Shown: positions 10,540-21,610 of the stretch, piece after piece
Layout: each line of letters begins with the position of its first letter
Numbering within the stretch: position 1 is the first letter of the stretch
NCBI RefSeq assembly: GCF_000346465.2
Contig: NC_034011.1
Span: forward strand, 11,775,195-11,839,194
From: Prunus persica
Lineage: Eukaryota; Streptophyta; Magnoliopsida; Rosales; Rosaceae
Direction: 5' to 3'
Length of the DNA stretch: 64,000 bases
Program-made: the position numbers and the translations under genes
The notes under the pieces: generated by a model
The model's input: the letters and a program-made list of their open reading frames with translations, nothing else
Databases searched by the model: none
What the model was told of the DNA's origin: nothing

Positions 10540-11910
10540 AATAAAACACGACGTTATTGTGAACCAGTTATTCAGCATATTTACCGACGTCTTAAAGCAA
10601 CGTAACAATGAAGAACCACGACGCTATTGTGAAGCAATTATTCAGGATATCACGTCGGGGAAGGATTAAGAACCGCCATGTAATTCAAAATAACACGACT
10701 CCAATCTCATAATACCGACGTCTAAAAAACGAGATATATAATCTGAACGTTAAAAAATACGACGTCATCATACATTTTTCACGTCGCAAGTTCTTTTATA
10801 AACGAAGAGGAACGAAATGAATTCCGACGGTAATTCATTATAACCGCCGTCTAATATCAATTAAACGACGTTATTTGTAATACGGCTCTCTCATCGCATT
10901 TCAACGTCAACTATATAAATACATACGTCGTAAATAATGACACTGACAACTATTTCCACGTCATCTTTTTTAGAAAAATCGAAGTGGAAAATTTATTTCA
11001 CGACGGTTGTTTGTAAATAAGAGACGTAGTATATTTCAATAACGTCGTCTTCTCATGTATTTAAAGACGTCATATTTTTTCTTGTCGTGAAAATTATATT
11101 TGACGGCGTAGTGTTTTAGTTGTCGTCGTTGTATGTCTATTTTGCGGCCTTCTTCTTTTAATATGTGTCATATTTTTCCTTTTTAACGACGGTGATTTGT
11201 TTGAGTTGGTCGTCTATTCTCATCCTCGACTATTTTTTAGAACTTTAGCAGACTAAACACGTCTGTTTTTATTTGTTTTCGACGTTGTTTTATTTAACAA
11301 CGTCTAATATTTATCGTCGTTGTTTGTTTCAGAAAATAGGACTTATAAATTTTGTAATACGACTCTCATATATTTGTAACTGACGTTGTTTCGTTGTTCA
11401 ACGTCTACTCTATAAATACATACGTCGTAAATAATGACACTGACAACTATTTCCACGTCATCTTTTATAGAAAAATCGAAGTGGAAAATATATTTTACGA
11501 CGGTTATTTTTATATAGGCGACGTAGTAGGTATCAATAACGTCGTCTTCTAATGTATTTAAAGACGACATATTTTTTATTGTCGTGAAAATGATATTTAA
11601 CGGCGTCTTATTTTAATTTTCGTCGTTGTATGTGCCATGTTCTGTTAATATGTGTCATATTTTTCCTTTTTAACGACGGTTTGTTTAGAGAGTTGGTCGT
11701 CTATTCTCATCCTCGACTGCTTTTTTAGATCTTTTTGCAGTACACAGACGTCGTTTTGTATTTGTTGATGACGTTGTATATTGTAACAACGACGGTGATT
11801 TAGCGTCGTGGTTTATGAGGGAAAAGATGACGGTGGATTCCACGACCATTGAAAAACCGAATACACGACGGTGATTTACCGTCGTCTTTTTGCTTTTTTG
11901 TAGTAGTGAA
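10540..11910. repeat. Right subterminal motif array and terminal repeat of the CACTA element
   Basis: Downstream of the TNP2 stop the DNA is filled with cgacg/cgtcg motifs in both orientations. Within it about 320 bp is present twice in direct order (about 10905-11232 and 11397-11718, offset near 498 bp), sharing ataaatacatacgtcgtaaa and tttcctttttaacgacgg. The array ends in the terminal repeat tttttgtagtagtg at 11897-11910. Confidence 0.85.
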
Positions 11911-13380
11911 ATAAAAGTCCAAAAGACCAAACCTTTCTTATCCAAAGCAATAAAGCCGATGCTAACATAAGAGTCGCCCATGCACTTAAGTGGTCAGAAG
12001 TAACTCTACCCCTAGATTGGACACTAGCAACAGAAAATCAACCTGCTCCTATTCAGCATAATTTAAGCAATCTAGATTATATTCAACAATATTTAGATGG
12101 TATAATAAGGTATTGACTAGGTGTACCTATGAAATGATTTTAAAGATTGGAATATCCCCAGAGTATTCCAATAATTGAACATGACCTATGAAATGATTAT
12201 AGGGTTTAAGTAGACCTAGCAAACAGGTCATGTTTGTAATGTAGTGTTTGTGCCATTAACGGGTTGACACTACACAACCCGTTAAGTTAATGGATGAAAA
12301 GTACCAGATATGATCAAGACCTATTACAATTCGCGAATAACACGAAATGACCCTTTTGTTTGTTAAGAATAAAATAAATATATATATGTATTCCCCTTTT
12401 GTTGAGGGATCTCTCAAATAATGTTATTGAAGGACACCCTTTAGGGTTCCCTACGATTCTTTTTTTTTTTCAACGATCTAAACCATCTATTTATTAAGTC
12501 TACATTCATAGATCATCCTTGTAAAAAATTAGACAAATCAAAAATTATTTTGATAATAAATTGTATCCTACAAAATCAATGAACACCATACTTCAAGAAG
12601 GTACTATATATACAGGGAGCTTCAATTGAGTGATCCCTCAAATAGGCTTATTTAAGGGACACCCTTGTAGGGCCCACTCGGTATTGTATTTTACTAATCT
12701 AAACTGTTATTTTGTAGATACTCATTCAAAAATCATTTCTACAAATAATCACTTGAATTTGATATCATTTGACTACTCAATTGAACTATTGAAAAATTAG
12801 ACAAATCGGAAACCGTTTCAATATCTAATTGTGTTCTACAAAATTAATGAAGAGGGGTTTTGAGTTGCAATGATGGACTCGCAGTGGATGAAGCAGATGT
12901 GGCCAAAAAATAATTCTTTCAAAGTGTGGTGACAACTGTTGATAACTGATTGGTTGGGGATACTTAGTTGGAATCCTTACCCCGGCATCATCATGCCCGA
13001 GAAGTTTTTCTCCTTATATGTGGCCTTTAGGTGAGGTCATATTTCCTAACCGTTGGATTAGGCTAACCAATTTAATCCAATGATTAAGAGATAGAGCCCC
13101 ACCTAAAGGCCATACAGAATGCCCTCACTATAGAATTCTTGTTGATTTCATAGCAATTGGGCTTTTAGATTTAAAATTTATATTTTCAAGTGTTTAATTT
13201 TTTAGTTTGATTTCATTTTTTTTTCCTCTTTTTCATTTATAAGGGTTTGGTAGGGTGTTTGGTTGATGAGAAATTGTAGGAAATCAGACCACATGTATGC
13301 ATACGCAGCCCTTGCCTTTTTATTTTGCAAGTAAAATTATTTGGGATTGTCTGTCTGTGAGGAAACGAAGAACAAACTAT
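11911..13380. other. Intergenic DNA with diverged repeats, no gene seen
   Basis: No coding signal. Two diverged direct repeats occur at about 12411-12635 and 12637-12860 (both start gatc-ctcaaata and contain aattagacaaatc, then attgt-tcctacaaaat-aatga). A short inverted repeat taacgggttg/caacccgtta lies at about 12257-12284. Confidence 0.5.
13021..13112. repeat. Fold-back inverted repeat
   Basis: The arm tggcctttaggtg at 13021-13033 is the reverse complement of cacctaaaggcca at 13100-13112, and inner blocks also pair (ccgttggatta with taatccaatg). The whole would fold into an imperfect hairpin of about 92 nt. It may be a small fold-back element or a hairpin RNA precursor. Nothing shows that it is transcribed. 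Confidence 0.6.
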
Positions 13381-13384
13381 TGGG

Positions 13385-13386
<2 letters not shown>

Positions 13387-13419
<33 letters not shown>

Positions 13420-13688
13420 CTTGTGGGGCGAAAAAGAGAAAAAAAAAAAAAAAAAAAAGGGTTTTCTTGTTTGGTCTTTTTTTTTTAGGCCAAAAAAAAA
13501 CAAAACTTATAGATGTTTCGTTCCCTTTCCCCCTACCCGGGCCAAAGGGCCCCCATTTTTCCCCCCCCCCCCCCCAAAACAACCATAAAACATTTTTTTT
13601 CTTCCGAGAACCCCTTGGGGGCTGCCCACCACTGCGCGACACTTCTCGCACCCCAAAACACCCCTGGGGCTTTTCCCAAAAAAAAAAA
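13387..13688. other. Homopolymer-rich, probably low-quality sequence next to an assembly gap
   Basis: The block begins with a run of more than 30 G, then runs of A, T and C within 300 bases, and leads directly into the N gap. This pattern is typical of poor consensus at a contig edge. Polyglycine/polyproline open frames here should not be taken as genes. Confidence 0.8.
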
Positions 13689-13788
13689 NNNNNNNNNNNN
13701 NNNNNNNNNNNNNNNNNNNNNNNNNNNNNNNNNNNNNNNNNNNNNNNNNNNNNNNNNNNNNNNNNNNNNNNNNNNNNNNNNNNNNNNN
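13689..13788. other. Assembly gap of exactly 100 N
   Basis: One hundred N characters, the usual placeholder for a gap of unknown size. Features on the two sides may not be truly adjacent. Confidence 0.98.
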
Positions 13789-13901
13789 AAGTCAACTGAT
13801 ACTATTTTTTCTACGAATCGTATGTGTAGCAAATCATGGACAATACTATCAGAACCAAACAGTCCTAGGATCTTTCAAGAAAAATAAAACATGTCCTCAG
13901 A

Positions 13902-14112
13902 TTAGATTGCATTTTGCATTGCATTTCTGTACGAAGTCATTGACCTTGACGCAATAGTTATGCCGCGCTCACGCTCGAGGCTGATGGAGTCCATGGGACG
14001 TTCATGGGAGATGTTTCCGCAGCATTGGCGGAGGAGGAGGTCCATGAGCATGATCTTGCCGTGGTCAACTTCAACTATTACCCCCACAATAGAGCCGGTT
14101 TGGGTTCAACGC
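13902..14112 (-). pseudogene. Fragment of a TypA/BipA-like translational GTPase
   Basis: Read on the minus strand the frame gives EVDHGKIMLMDLLLRQCCGN followed by ERPMDSISLERERGITIASR. This matches the G1/P-loop (VDHGKTTLMD in the family) and switch I region (MDSISLERERGITI) of TypA/BipA elongation-factor-like GTPases. The P-loop lysine is kept but the following Thr-Thr is Ile-Met. The match stops after the switch I region and no G2-G5 domains follow, so this is a short gene relic, perhaps from a processed or captured copy. It lies just beyond the gap. Confidence 0.65.
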
Positions 14113-15165
14113 GATGCTCGGTGAAGTAGCATGAAAGGCCACAATGGCTGCCGAGAAGGTACATGCAAGTGCAGAGGCTTGTGGGGTTAGTAGGAATGAT
14201 TTGGGGGCAATGGATGGAGATGACGAAGAGAAAGAGTTGCTAAGTGTGAGTGACCAGGCAATTAAGGATAGTCTCTATGCTATTGGCCCTTACAAAGCTC
14301 AAGACTTGTGCCCATTGTCCAAGATTCCTTTGTGGGACTTTCTTTTTCTTCTTCTTGACTTGACTCAACAACCCTCCCATTTAGGATAGAACTCTAAGGG
14401 TATCTCTGAAGCGAGTGGAAGACCACAGAGAGTGAAGCAACGACCATTTCTAAAAACTAAGAGAAATGGCTGAGTTCTGTAACTTCTTTGGGTTTTACGT
14501 TGTTGTTTATAACCGATTGGGTTTAAGACGTTTCCCTCTAGGTCGCGACCACCAAAATAGAGGAAGAAAAAAAGGGTTCAAAAAGTTTGGTTTTTGGGAT
14601 CAACTTGATTTATATCGGAGGCGGTTGTCGTACCCGAACATTCCAAAGCATCCATTACCAAACCAAACCGACATATATTTATACATATTTCTTCTCTTTA
14701 TAATGTACACATGTCAAGCTATGATTGGTTATAGTAAACACGTGGCGATATGTTGTTCTTTAAAATAGACATTTCTACATTATACTAGAATTGGCTACAC
14801 TACATCACAGACCACGGAAATATCGGAGTCGCCTCTTCTTTCTTCTCCATTCGATCAACTCTCTCTTTCAAAATCTCATTTCCTCTCTCTTGCAAAATTT
14901 TGATTCCCTCTCATCTCTGTTCTCTCCTCCTCATCAATCATCTTCTCCATCTCTATTATTTGATTGAAGCACCGTTCTCTTCCACATAACCACCACCAAT
15001 CCCTCCACTCTCCACGAGATTTCCCTCACCTCTGTCTCCTCTCATCACTCGGTGGGTAAATATCATTTGCGCCATTTTTTGTATGCTTGCAATTTTATTA
15101 TGTTTAAATTAGTTTTGGATATTGATTAAGGGTGCTGATTGGGGTTTCTGCTAGTTTTCTATGTA
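14113..15165. other. Region without a recognised gene
   Basis: A plus-strand open frame at 14144-14389 (81 residues, MAAEKVHASAEACGVSRN...) has acidic composition, but I recognise no family and see no supporting splice or promoter pattern. Around 14830-15050 there is CT-rich leader-like DNA (ctctctcttg, ctcatctctgttctctcc) ending in gggtaaatat. It could be the 5' end of a lost gene. Confidence 0.3.
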
Positions 15166-16394
15166 AACAAGGATGGCGTTTGTTGGAATTTCCAAACTCG
15201 CTTATTGCACGTATGCTTAAGGGTCACTACTTTCCAATCTCTAATTTTCTTGTTGCTTTGAGTGGGTCGCTTCCGTCGTTTACTTGGCAATCTTTACTGT
15301 GAGGGCGGGATTTGCTTCGGTTGGGTCTTAGGTGGCGTATTGGCGATGGCCGTTTGGTTAATATCTATGGTGATTCTTGGGTGCCTTATGACAAAGTTTT
15401 TACTATCCAATTGGTACCTACTCTTCCCTCTACCTCTCGAGTTTGTGACCTTATCACTGCGAGTGGCCAGTGGGATGTTGGGAAGATCTATGATGCTTTC
15501 TGATTTCCAGAAGCTGAAGCTATCCTCTCTATTCCCCTAATGGGTGATACGCTGGATAGGAGAATCTGGAATTTTGCAAAAAATGGGAAATATTATGTTA
15601 AAAGTGGGTACTGGACAGCCCTAGAGTATAAGCGGCTAGAGGAGTTGTAAGCTGGGAGTGTCGCTGGTCCCTCCTCTCATTCTTTAAAGATTTGGAAGCA
15701 TTTATTCTGATAAGTAGTCCCTTTTTGTATTCACTGTGGGGGTGTTGTGGAATGAAAGAAATGGGGTGCTGTTTGGCTCTCAACCCACCTCCCCTGGAAT
15801 TTTGGTTCAACGTGTGAAGGACTATGATGATGAGTTTAACGGTCTTCTGTTGTCAATCATAGGAGTTTATCTTCCCCGGTTCGTGATGTTAAGTGGAAGC
15901 CTCCTACAGATAGGTGTTTATAGCTGAATGTGGATGGGGCTGCTGACATGGAGATAGGAGTTAGGGGAGCTGGTGCAATCATCCGTGACTCTCAAGGAAA
16001 TTTGATTGGGCTTCTGGCTATGCGTGCTCCAAGCACGATCTCTGTGCTTGCCACAGAGCTGTATGCTCTTAAGATCAGAATCTCTTTTGCGTTAGATGCG
16101 TCTTTGATGCCTCTGGAGATTGAGACCGATTCCCTGCTGGCAGTTTCTATGGTTAACAATGAGGAGGATTGCCTTGTTGCTGAGGGAGGTTTGGTGGAAG
16201 CGGTACGTTGCCTTCTTGCCAGCTCTGCGTCTTCTCCTATTAGACATATCCCTCGCCAAGCGAATAAGGTTGCCCATCGAATTGCTCATTTTAGTCTCCG
16301 TGATCAAAGTCTGTCGTGCTGGATGGATGTGGGTTTGTTGTGGCTTATGGATGCTGTCTCTGATGATAGGCCTGAGTCTATTGTCATTGGTTAA
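15166..16394 (+). pseudogene. LINE retrotransposon 3' remnant (zf-RVT region and RNase H)
   Basis: Across several frames the translation reads AWRLLEFPNSLIARMLKG, then LRLGLRWRIGDGRLVNIYGDSW and RRIWNFAKNGKYYVKSGYW, typical of the region before the reverse-transcriptase zinc-binding domain of plant LINEs. After an internal deletion near 15700 come WNERNGVLFG and a plant LINE RNase H domain (LNVDGAADMEIGVRGAGAIIRD, IETDSLLAVSMV, HIPRQANKVAHRIAHF; 15930-16394). Several stops and frame changes break it (for example after TWQSLL near 15298). It is a dead 5'-truncated copy, as is usual for LINEs. Confidence 0.8.
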
Positions 16395-16541
16395 GTTTTT
16401 CAAGTGTAAGCTGGCATATGCGGTACTCTTTTTCCTCTCCTAAAGTTTTCTCCCCTTGGGTTTTCTTTAGGGAGGTTTGAACAAGGCCACTCTTACCTAT
16501 GCCGAAATATTTTGTCATGCTGATTTGATTAATGAAGTCTT

Positions 16542-17264
16542 TTACCCTAAAAAAAAGTCTCTCTCAATTCTTAGTGCGGTGTTCTTAGCTATTTGCTCCA
16601 AAAATTGTGCACATTCATTGTTTGAAGTGCTCCCTCTCTTGGCCTTTGCCGCCTTTCTCCCAATAGTTCTTCGCGCACGTGGGAGTAGTGACTCCGTTTC
16701 CACTGGGGAGTCTAATGGCAAATCGGTTGTTGGCGAATCATGGAGCGGAGTCTCATTCAACACAACCAGCGGACCTGTGGGAATAATTTTAAATCTCGAA
16801 CAATCCTTCACAACTTCCCAACATTCGTGATGCAAGAAACTTTTTTTGCCTTGCCCCATGGCACCGAACCAAGCTTGTGCTTGTATGATCTATTAAAAAT
16901 AAATAATTGGAAGTGCAAGAAAATATAAACAATTTTGAAATGCAAGAAAAAAATTGATTACGCAAGAAAATATAGACAACTTGGATAGATTTTGACCGCT
17001 TCTAATGTTCTCCCTTGCTTTTGTCAAGGTATTTCTCCATTTCCCTAACTCTCTATTCAGAATTTTCCATCTACTAGACAAGGCCATTTCGGTCCGAATG
17101 GAACCTGATTTTTGACAAAATTCTCCTTGAATTTTGCTCCACATATGAGAGAACTTCATCTCATTGCCCGCGACAGGGCAATGATTAACATTCACCCAAG
17201 ATTGACACAACGTAATATCTTCCTGAGTTATCCACGCGCCTCTGGCTTCGACAGAAGATGCCAT
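16542..17264 (-). CDS. Myb/SANT-like plus NAM-associated C-terminal domain protein (repeat family gene), possibly truncated
   Basis: On the minus strand ATG at 17264 starts MASSVEARGAWITQEDITLCQSW, continuing to KFSHMWSKIQGEFCQKSGS and SSRWKILNRELGKWRNTLTKA, a trihelix/Myb-like arrangement. A short intron follows. Exon 2 (about 16893-16542) reads AWFGAMGQGKKSFLHHECWEVVKDC and IGRKAAKAKRGSTSNNE, the NAM-associated C-terminal domain pattern. The frame stops at FFLG, shorter than I expect for this family, so the 3' end may be lost. A related but more damaged copy lies at 61269-61985 on the plus strand. Such genes may be ORF1-type proteins of PIF/Harbinger-like elements; that assignment is an inference. 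Confidence 0.6.
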
Positions 17265-17300
17265 TTGTTTTTTGATACAAACGGACAGTAGTAGAAAAAT

Positions 17301-17512
17301 GTGCGTGGAAAGTAAAAAATATTGGAAGGAGAAGAGTTTGTATGAAGATTTGGTGTGGAAAGTGAATAATGTGAGTGGAAAGTAAAAAATATTGAAAGGA
17401 GAAGAGTTTGTATGAAGATTTGGTGTGGAAAGTGAATAATGTGAGTGGAAAGTAAACAATATTGAAAGGAGAAGAAATTGTATGAAGATTTGGTGTGGAA
17501 AGTGAATAAAAT
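17301..17512. repeat. Three copies of a 70-bp minisatellite
   Basis: The unit begins gtg-gtggaaagtaaa-aatat and contains gaagagtttgtatgaagatt. Units start at 17301, 17371 and 17441, with gaagagtttg at 17331 and 17401 and its variant gaagaaattg at 17471. It lies directly upstream of the minus-strand Myb/NAM gene, in its 5' leader or promoter. Confidence 0.9.
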
Positions 17513-17633
17513 TGTTTGGGTATTTTCAGAATTTTTTTAGCCAAAAAAACGAGGGCTGTCGGATTTCTAGAAAAAAAAACTATCAGAGCGTCTGGGTTGC
17601 GCCACGTGGCATTTTTCCGTTGGGTTATGTTAG

Positions 17634-17726
17634 GGATGACGTCGAGCTGACGTCATCGAGTGGAAGTCAAATTTTTTTACCGTTGGCGCGTGAAACTCAC
17701 CCGCGCGCCAACGGTAAAAAAAATTT
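17634..17726. repeat. Two palindromes: TGACGTCA-type and a 22-bp stem hairpin
   Basis: At 17634-17656 gatgacgtc and gacgtcatc form an inverted pair around a 5-bp centre, giving two TGACGT cores of the kind bound by plant bZIP factors. At 17669-17726 aaatttttttaccgttggcgcg pairs with its reverse complement over 22 bp around a short loop. Both lie upstream of the minus-strand Myb/NAM gene. A cacgtggc G-box-like site is at about 17601. Confidence 0.7.
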
Positions 17727-17734
17727 CGAATTGT

Positions 17735-18389
17735 GCTCACTAACGTCAGCACCTTCGGGAAGCCCAAGCAAGATCTGCCCTTGGGCTTGCCAGGGCTGGT
17801 GGGACTCAGGGCTTGCCCGGGCTGCTTCGCGTGAGCTGGAGGTTCAAACCCTAGAAAAGGGGCCTCTTGCCCTAGCAAAATGGGCTGCAGTGGAGGTGGC
17901 CTAATGATCTCGTGCATAGGGGTAGTCATTTGTTGGATCCCCTGTCATAAAATTTATTTTTCTGAGAAAAGCCCTGATTTTCCTTCACGTGACTTCTTGT
18001 TGCCTCTATCATACTATTTTTTATGATGTATTTTTTTGTTCATAGTCCACTGCACTGCATTCCTGTTTAATGGGTTTTGTTTTTGTTTCTTAGTAGCCTT
18101 TGGGTACTCGATGCTCTATTATTTGATAGTTTATTCATTCAGTTCTTTGTTGTTCGTCTATTATTTCATTACTTGTTTTGATAATCTACTGCAGTCACTT
18201 CTTTCTTCTTCGTCTATTTCTGTGATTATTTGTTCATAACAAGTAGGTAAATTACCCCGGAGAAATTTACAGGTAGATTAATTACCCTTACAGAAATTTA
18301 TTGGGTAATGATGTGTTTTTAGTTGTATAAATATAATTGGTCATCTGCTCAAATTTGTTTTATAGCTCGCATAGTTGTTTTTTTTTTTT
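17735..18389. other. Region without a recognised gene
   Basis: The stretch contains GC-rich text around 17750-17900 (agcccaagcaagatctgcccttgggcttgcc), loosely like the 5' flank of the related Myb/NAM copy near 60990. It may therefore be the outer part of the same repeat family. The rest is T-rich with no coding signal. Confidence 0.35.
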
Positions 18390-20382
18390 TTCCGTCCTTT
18401 GTCCCTCTTGCTAACCACAAGGGTCAGCTCTGCTTTGAGGAACGAAGAGGAATTGTTGGATCAACACCAATGCCTCGATCGAATGGTGTCTCTTGGCTCG
18501 CATAGAGGACTCCTTCAATTTCTGAATAAAATTGAAAGTTGAATCAGTTTGCCAAAAGGGGACGGGCCCGATCAAGGCCTATCTGCCAACTTCTTCTTAG
18601 TACTGACCCCTTTTGTTGCGTAGGCGTACCACTATTGAGTAAATAACCAGCCCAATAGATCTGGTGTGGATATGAATGATTAGTGTTGATGGAGCTTGCG
18701 CCTCCTTTCTAGACTTCTTACCAAGCCATTGTGCTCTAGGGGGATACTATCCCGGATGGATTCTTTTATATGCCTCAATTAAGAGGACTTCAATATTCTC
18801 TCATTCGTGAATATCGCCTTGACAAATGTGAGCGTGCAGCTGAACAGGCAACAGAGCAAGACCAAGTTCGTGGTTAGCAAAAAGCCCTACCTGGGTTTTA
18901 TTAACCCACTTCAATATTTTCTCGTCTTCAACTGAATCAATAGTTAATTCGAGCCCATTGGTGTAATTTTGGGCCCAGCTTAACTTCTTGTCCCTTTCTT
19001 TTACTATTCCTTTTGGGCCCGAATGCTAATTTTTCTGGGCTGTTTGAGGGGTAAAAGGGCGAGAATCCAATTTTATGTATTAGAATGATCCATGATTCGT
19101 TCTTCAGATAATTAAGTGAATTTTATCTATATAGATTCTTTTGCAACTTATGTTTACTTTGAACCTTAAACTAAATAATAGAAGATTCTTTAATTAATCC
19201 ATCAATTACCCTTGAATCCGAATTATAGAGTAAAGGAAAAGATAATGGAGATTTCTCAATCCAGTTCAAACAATTACATGAATTGAAACAAGAAGACGTC
19301 TTAAAAGAAAATTCATACCATGGACATGGCAGAGCTACGAGAGATAAGCGCATAAGTTGGCAACTGGTTATCAAAAGAAAAAGTATGCAGATTGTTATCT
19401 TGAGAGTTTTTCAAGTGTTTTTTTTTGGGAGACATTGCGTCTGGTTTTGGAGAGAGAGTCCTCTTCTTCTAAAGTAGACGTTCATTATTTATAGAGGTGG
19501 AGGAACTTGTAATGATAGAAACTGTGACAAGACTTTTGGTTTGTGGTTCAAGATCAGCTGCTAGTTTGCTGATCTTAACCAGTTCATATAGGGAATGATG
19601 GAGGACTTCTAGCATGAACCGTCGGTTTCCTTTGTGGAACTATCTTGATTTGACTTCTTTGTACTTGAAAATCTGGCTGGCAATTTCGATCCTTTATGGT
19701 TTTGGGGGCTTTAGTACAACTGGTTTTCTTGCTGGAGGAGAAGAAGGTCAAGTTGTCATTAAATGTGATAATCTCCTCCCAAGTGGGTTCAGAAAACACG
19801 CTTACCGATCCTTTACTTTTAGCGCGAGATAAAGGTCTGACTCCCATGACTTAAGCCTTTTAAATTATTATGAGAGGCCCAGTTGGGAAAAAGATGACCT
19901 TAAGAAAAGACAAATGCTGGTGGGCCTGGCTCTATCTTTAAAAAATTCTTTTTAAAACCTGAGACCATTTTTGGCCCGTTTACCTAAATTGGGTACAAAC
20001 AGAATCTAAATATATTGATATATAGATATGTATGGCAAATTATTTCCATGAGTGCTGGATTGATATTAGGATAAAATATGTTATGTTATTAGCCAACACA
20101 AAATCATGTGCACCAGTAGGTGTAAAACTTAACCATGAAAGAAACATCAATCGGGTTTCCTAAATTTGATGATGTAACAAAACCAAAACCAGGTGAAATA
20201 AAATTACCAAATGACCAGCATATAAAATAATTCATTTTTTTTTTGGGAAATGTATTTGATTAAATTTAATGGGATTCATTTTAGTAAACATACCCAGCAA
20301 AATGTTGTCATCGTGTGCGATTTAGTCTCCACTACTGGATTATTGCTTATCTCAGTTTGTAAAATCACTGTAAATGAATCAA

Positions 20383-20802
20383 GCGTTAATTTTAGTTTAT
20401 TACCTTGTGGTTACACCCTTAATACATGTTAGTCCCCATCTTTTTAATTTTTACAATCACATACCTCGATCTTTTAAATTTGTTACAATGTAGTTTTGCC
20501 GTTAGGGTTTCTGTCAGATATCTCTATTAGTTGCCTACATAGCATTGTGGGTCCCACATTTTTCACATTTTTTTAATTTTAAATTAATTTAAATATGAAT
20601 AAAATATTAAAAACCAAAAAAAGAAAAAAAGAAAAAAAATTCTCTCTCTCTCTCTCTCTTCTCCCGATCAAGCTCCAACACCCAACCTTCAAACTCGTAC
20701 CACAGTCACACTCCACCGCAGCGCAACTACCCAGCGCCCCCTTCCCCATGACCACTGCCTTCCAACCCCCAACGAACCCAAAACCTCAACTGCCGGTCTT
20801 CA

Positions 20803-20865
<63 letters not shown>

Positions 20866-20892
20866 AAATAAAAAAAATTCAATTTTTAAATG
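20383..20892. mobile_element. Truncated copy of the Mutator-like long-TIR element
   Basis: The left end (gcgttaattttagtttatta) follows the 9-bp atgaatcaa at 20374-20382, the same site as in copy B, so insertion came before the duplication. The left long terminal repeat is present, then CT microsatellites. The middle and the right terminal repeat are missing: the sequence jumps from a CT tract to tttttaaataaaaaaaattc and then to caattacatatttgc. Confidence 0.75.
20808..20861. repeat. CT microsatellite
   Basis: An uninterrupted run of CT dinucleotides. A shorter run lies at 20641-20661. Equivalent runs are found in copy B (40034-40075 and 40213-40258). Confidence 0.95.
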
Positions 20893-20989
20893 TTTTATTC
20901 ATATACAATTACATATTTGCTTTAATATACTCATATGTGGTTAAAATCCTGATATACTATGCATAATTTAGACACACTGCTCTGACTCA

Positions 20990-21310
20990 CCCGGAATCAG
21001 TGCAAATAAGAAAATGATGCAGTCTATCTTGTTCTTCCTTTGATAGATAAATCCACACAGACATGCAAGAAGGGTCAATGGTTGCAGATATCTGTCCTTT
21101 CCCTCCAACATCGTTACAACCAACAACTGTTGTACCTCCTTATTGCTTCCCTATGCTTTCATCACCAAGCATGAATGATATAGATAATTTAGGTGCTTCT
21201 TTGGAAGGCTTGTTCTTTTCAGTACTCACAACAACATGTTCTTGCCCATCTACCTTTGCCTTCCTTGGTTCCCTTAATATCTTGATCTCATCGTACACAA
21301 CCCAGGCAAG
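20990..21310 (-). pseudogene. Copied 3' exons of the broken minus-strand gene
   Basis: On the minus strand the translation includes VVVSTEKNK, GDESIGKQ, DVGGKGQIS, TIDPSCMSVWIYLSKEEQDR and LHHFLICTDSG, nearly the same as the 41749-42060 copy. It has stop codons and no 5' exons, so it is a non-functional fragment carried along by the segmental duplication. Confidence 0.65.
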
Positions 21311-21610
21311 TGTTTTGGTTTCCTATGTTTCCGTTTATGCCTTGGGTCAAGTCTATCAAAATTAGACCTTCTAGCTTCTTACAGGCACGTCACATCATGA
21401 TGGCAAGAATTTTTGAAAGATACACGCCATATTAGTGGTGGCGAGACACCAACTGTTTTTCCACATCCGATGTCTGGCAATTAATTTGGCATGTCAAAAG
21501 AAAACTTCCCAACTTCTCATTTTTCAAACTCTTTTTTCTGAAAAGATCATCACGCAAACTTCTTCTTCTTCCGCTGCCGTCACCTTTCATTTTCTCAAAG
21601 ACCCTGCTAT

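Larger units (their letters stand above)
1..11910 (+). mobile_element. CACTA (En/Spm) DNA transposon, left end outside the window
   Basis: The element is recognised by a TNP2 transposase gene and a Transposase_24/Ulp1 gene on the same strand, by long flanks rich in CGTCG/CGACG motifs, and by a right end reading TTTTTGTAGTAGTG at 11897-11910. That end is the inverted form of the CACTACTACAAAAA terminus typical of plant CACTA elements. The left terminus is not in the window, so full length and the 3-bp target duplication cannot be checked; the three bases after the end are AAA. Both genes carry disabling changes, so this copy is probably not autonomous. Confidence 0.9.
18390..21350. repeat. Segmental duplication, copy A
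   Basis: From ttccgtcctttgtccctctt near 18391 to the tgttttggtttcct region near 21330 the DNA matches 37771-42100 in the same order and orientation at high identity by eye. It contains, left to right, retroelement leader/LTR-like DNA (to about 19997), flank, a truncated Mutator-like element (20383-20892), and the 3' exons of a minus-strand gene (about 20990-21310). Relative to copy B it lacks about 1 kb of the Mutator-like element and its right flank. Confidence 0.85.

Noticed and set aside
13237..13887. Open frames of polyglycine, polyproline and polylysine around the gap
   Set aside because: They come from homopolymer runs and N bases and have no coding features.
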